Source: Mastigias papua
Taxonomy: Eukaryota > Cnidaria > Scyphozoa > Rhizostomeae > Mastigiidae
DNA length: 64,000 nucleotides
Assembly (NCBI GenBank): GCA_964019165.1
Contig: OZ025276.1
Coordinates: 6,199,840 to 6,263,839, forward strand
Reading direction: 5' to 3'
In this document: piece after piece, positions 61,223 through 64,000 of the stretch
Layout of the letters: every line of letters begins with the position of its first letter
Position numbering within the stretch: the first letter of the stretch is position 1
The notes under the pieces: generated by a model
Told to the model about the DNA's origin: nothing
Databases searched by the model: none
Seen by the model: only the letters and a program-made list of their open reading frames with translations
Translations under genes and position numbers: made by a program

Positions 61223-62086
61223 CTATATCGTCTATAATTCAAAGAAATCCTGGCAGTCCATTCATATAACTTCGTTTCTACCAGCCAAAGAGTCTTGCTT
61301 TTTATCAAATTTCGATCGAGTTTGTTAGTCTGGTTACGCAGGATACACAAGCCTTGGACTTATGGACAGGGTTAAACATTATGTTTTCTGCATTCACCAT
61401 AATTCTAAACCACGAGCAGTATAGCCTCTCCGTGCTTGTTGACAAAAGGATGTACAATAATGTTGCAACTCTAAAAAGGAGAAAACAAGCCTGAAATCCA
61501 GATTGAATCAAAAACAGTAGTGATGGTATGCAGTCGACAGAAGCAATTTCACTCTTCCTTTAGCAGGAGCGGATGCTGGGGGTTGTACCTGTTGCACGAA
61601 AGAGCGTCAGCTTTTCTGACAGAAGTTTTCTTGCATTCACTCCCTCAGTTTTCTACAAAAATATCATATGTACCCCCTTTTTCCGCCCATCCACAAGTAG
61701 TTACTGGGATTTAATTCCCCATGGCAACATCGTTACATCACGTTATTATGCGTCCGCAATATGAATTCCTAGAGTCAGATTGAGGAAACATAGCTACTCA
61801 ATAGTTAAGTCTACTTAGTCCGTGAGGATAATGATATGTAACCACGCTGTTTGCGTTGCACCCCATATTATTTTTCAAATATATGCCGGCCTTGACCAAT
61901 GAACTGGCAACCTGGTGTAGCAGAAAGTCTGTGCGCCCTATGACAGATAGATATGATGTATATACGCTAAGATGCAAGGTGCATTTGGAAGTTGTGAGGG
62001 AGTAAATTTCCTTGTCATTAGATTTTGATTTCAAAAAAAACTCGTGCAAACAGCTAACATTTCATTTGTTACGTTAGACCAAAACA
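61223..62086. other. Intergenic DNA, nothing recognised
   Basis: Only short open frames without splice context or domains. Confidence 0.4.
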
Positions 62087-62168
62087 ATGGATCTTTTAAA
62101 GATAGTGAGAAATCTTATACAGTTTGGAAATTATGATGGACCATTCGAATCTGTTGGAGTTGGCAAAG
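62087..62168 (+). CDS. Candidate first coding exon
   Basis: AACAATGG is a good start context (A at -3, G at +4). The ATG at 62087 opens 27 codons plus one base (MDLLKIVRNLIQFGNYDGPF...) and ends at a strong donor AAAG|GTAAGAG. The next exon would lie beyond the LINE that begins at 62223, possibly outside the window. Product unknown; could be a chance match. Confidence 0.38.
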
Positions 62169-62218
62169 GTAAGAGAGGTTGCCACCACCACTAAGCTATC
62201 AATCGCCGGTCCCGTTGG

Positions 62219-64000
62219 CTATTCATTCATTCATTCATTCATTTTTAAATATTTATACATGGTGGCCCTCAGATCTAATGTCTGTTTTACAGGGGGCCAT
62301 GTTAAAAACTAATTAAAATAATACTTACAAAGAAATATATAATATACAGCTAAATGAATTTTAATCTAATCTATAGTAATACGCGTATAAATAATATAAT
62401 CTATAGTAACATAAAAATAAAAATACAAAAATATATGAGAAATAAATAGTGAAAATAAAGTATTTTTAATTTTCTTCCACAAGCATGGCTTTCAGTTTTC
62501 TCTGGAATGACCCGAAAGTCCTAGAAGATTTTAATTCACTAGGTAGGGAGTTCCAGATTGACGATCCTCTGTAAGCAAAACAGTTTTGACCATTACTAGA
62601 TTTTAGTCTAGGAGGCCTTAAGCTCCAATTAGAGCTACGTAAAGTTCTAATTGTTATATCAGAGACTCTAGTTAACTGTTCTGTAAGGTAGAGAGGTGCC
62701 TAAGCCTTTAATGCCTTTTACACCATGCTTGCGGATTCTTGCATTATCATATCAGAAATACTAGGCAATTGTAGTTGTCTTAGCAGGGCCCAACAGACAC
62801 ATTTGTGACACTAGTGATTCCACAGGCCCCCAGACAGAGCAGCAATATCTAAAATGAGGTTCAACTAGCCCCAAATATAACATTTTCAATAAATTGGTTG
62901 GTAATACTTTTTTGGCATACTTTATCATCCCAATAGCCCTAGATACCTTCGAAGAGACAAGGTTGGTATGATATTTCCATTTCATTTGATTATCCAAAAT
63001 AACTCCTAGGTACTTTACAGATGTTTTCTGTTCTATTGCTTCTCCTGATACTTTGAAATGTGCCTGTATAAGCTCTCCGCTGTTGCTTTGATGCAGTTTC
63101 CTGTTAGTTCCTATTATCATGGATTTAGTTTTTGCAACATTTAAAGTTAGCTTGTTTCCATGCAGCCATTTTCTTAGATTTTCTAGCTCAGCATTCATGG
63201 ACTTTGTTATATCATCTATACTATTGGAAGCTTACGCTAAGCTAGTATAATCTGCATACATGGTCACTTTTGAGACATGAAGTGAAAGAGGCATGTCATT
63301 GATAAATAACAGAAACAACAGAGGTCCTAGACAAGACCCCTGTGGTACACCGCATTTAATATACTGTACATTAGAAGATATACCATTAGCTTTGCATAAT
63401 TGTTGTCGATCGTTTAAATACAAATGGAACCATTTCAATTCCGTATTTCGAACCCCATAAAGGTAGAGTTTTTTAGCTAGAATATCGTGGTTCACCGTAT
63501 CGAATGCCTTCTTAACAAAAACCATGCCTGTATATTTTTTATCATCTAGGTTGAGATACCATTCGTTTGTGTTTGACAATAAGCATGTAACAACAGAGTG
63601 AATAGATCTGAAGCCAGACTGATGTTTTTACAGAAACTTGTGTCTATCAAGATATTTATATAACTGATTGTATACTAGCTTTTCAAAAAGACGTGAGGAC
63701 CGGCAAAACGGAGATAGGCCTATAGTTTGATTTTTCGTCTGATGAGCCTTCCTTGTAAATTGGTGCTACCCTTGCTATTCTCCAGTTATTAGGAAATTGG
63801 CCCTTAAATAGCGAGTGATTGAAAATATAAGCTAAATGCTTAGCAATGAAAGGAGCTATCAAGAAGGAAAGCCGGCTAAAGCATTCAATCAACGAAAGAT
63901 TTGTAGCAAAGAGGTACTGATATTATGTTCTTGATTAGTTATCCATTTTGTTTTAGCTTAAGGTAAACGTAAAATATTTATCGGGAAGATAATAAAATAT
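62219..64000 (-). pseudogene. LINE, minus strand, running off the window
   Basis: Reading the minus strand from the right edge: RT blocks NNWRIARVAPIYKEG and SNYRPISVLPVL (63892-63683), MVFVKKAFDTVNHDIL and GVPQGSCLGPLLFLLFINDM (63579-63232), the active-site box as YADYT instead of YADDT, then NKLTLNVAKTKSMIIGTNRK and SVKYLGVILDNQMKWKYH (63198-62761), and the C-terminus IWNSLPSELKSSRTFGSFQR ending near 62475. The 3' UTR ends in an (ATTC)n tail read at 62219-62242. Frameshifts and the Asp-to-Tyr change show it is inactive. Confidence 0.88.

Overview
The window is AT-rich nuclear DNA from an animal that is not a vertebrate. Evidence: spliced genes with GT-AG introns and preserved codon phase, a clear FAM76 orthologue, an invertebrate-style SAMD9-like gene with a HEPN domain, and many LINE fragments, Harbinger-type elements and short inverted-repeat transposons (MITEs). 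A cnidarian or another aquatic invertebrate would fit; the phylum cannot be fixed from the sequence alone. I saw no rRNA, tRNA, CRISPR or bacterial-style operon.

Layout. (1) 119-1547: two-exon gene for an unrecognised 289-residue, partly coiled-coil protein, with an X-box-like (RFX) site just upstream. (2) 4150-8730: decayed LINEs, one of them split by a 1,347-bp foldback element made of nested palindromes. (3) 8734-11587: a nearly complete PIF/Harbinger transposon with a transposase carrying one in-frame TGA, a divergent Myb/SANT-like partner, TIRs and a 3-bp target duplication. It ends 94 bp before the next start codon. (4) 11682-33817: a complete ten-exon FAM76 gene (316 residues), rebuilt here by splicing; its introns hold LINE remnants, MITEs and two tandem repeats. 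(5) 35274-40725: a possible signal-peptide exon, a LINE with a C-terminal zinc knuckle, and unexplained DNA. (6) 40726-57228: a three-exon SAMD9-like gene (1,715 residues) with a duplicated N-terminal module, a DZIP3-type HEPN domain, a coiled coil, the SAMD9 core with its P-loop NTPase, a helical region and an OB-like C-terminus. (7) 57229-64000: MITEs, a complete 1,073-bp TIR element, a possible first exon at 62087 and a LINE on the minus strand.

Most noteworthy. The SAMD9-like gene joins a predicted HEPN ribonuclease fold and an unfamiliar duplicated module to a STAND-type NTPase, an architecture expected of an innate-immunity effector. In its first intron, two identical-length (294 bp) inverted MITEs flank a segment that appears to have flipped: a transposon whose intact relative lies at 60150-61222 is cut into two complementary halves, one beside each MITE. 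The foldback element at 6792-8138 is also unusual: two 309-bp inverted arms, each containing its own 107-bp-arm hairpin, inserted precisely within a reverse-transcriptase codon stretch.
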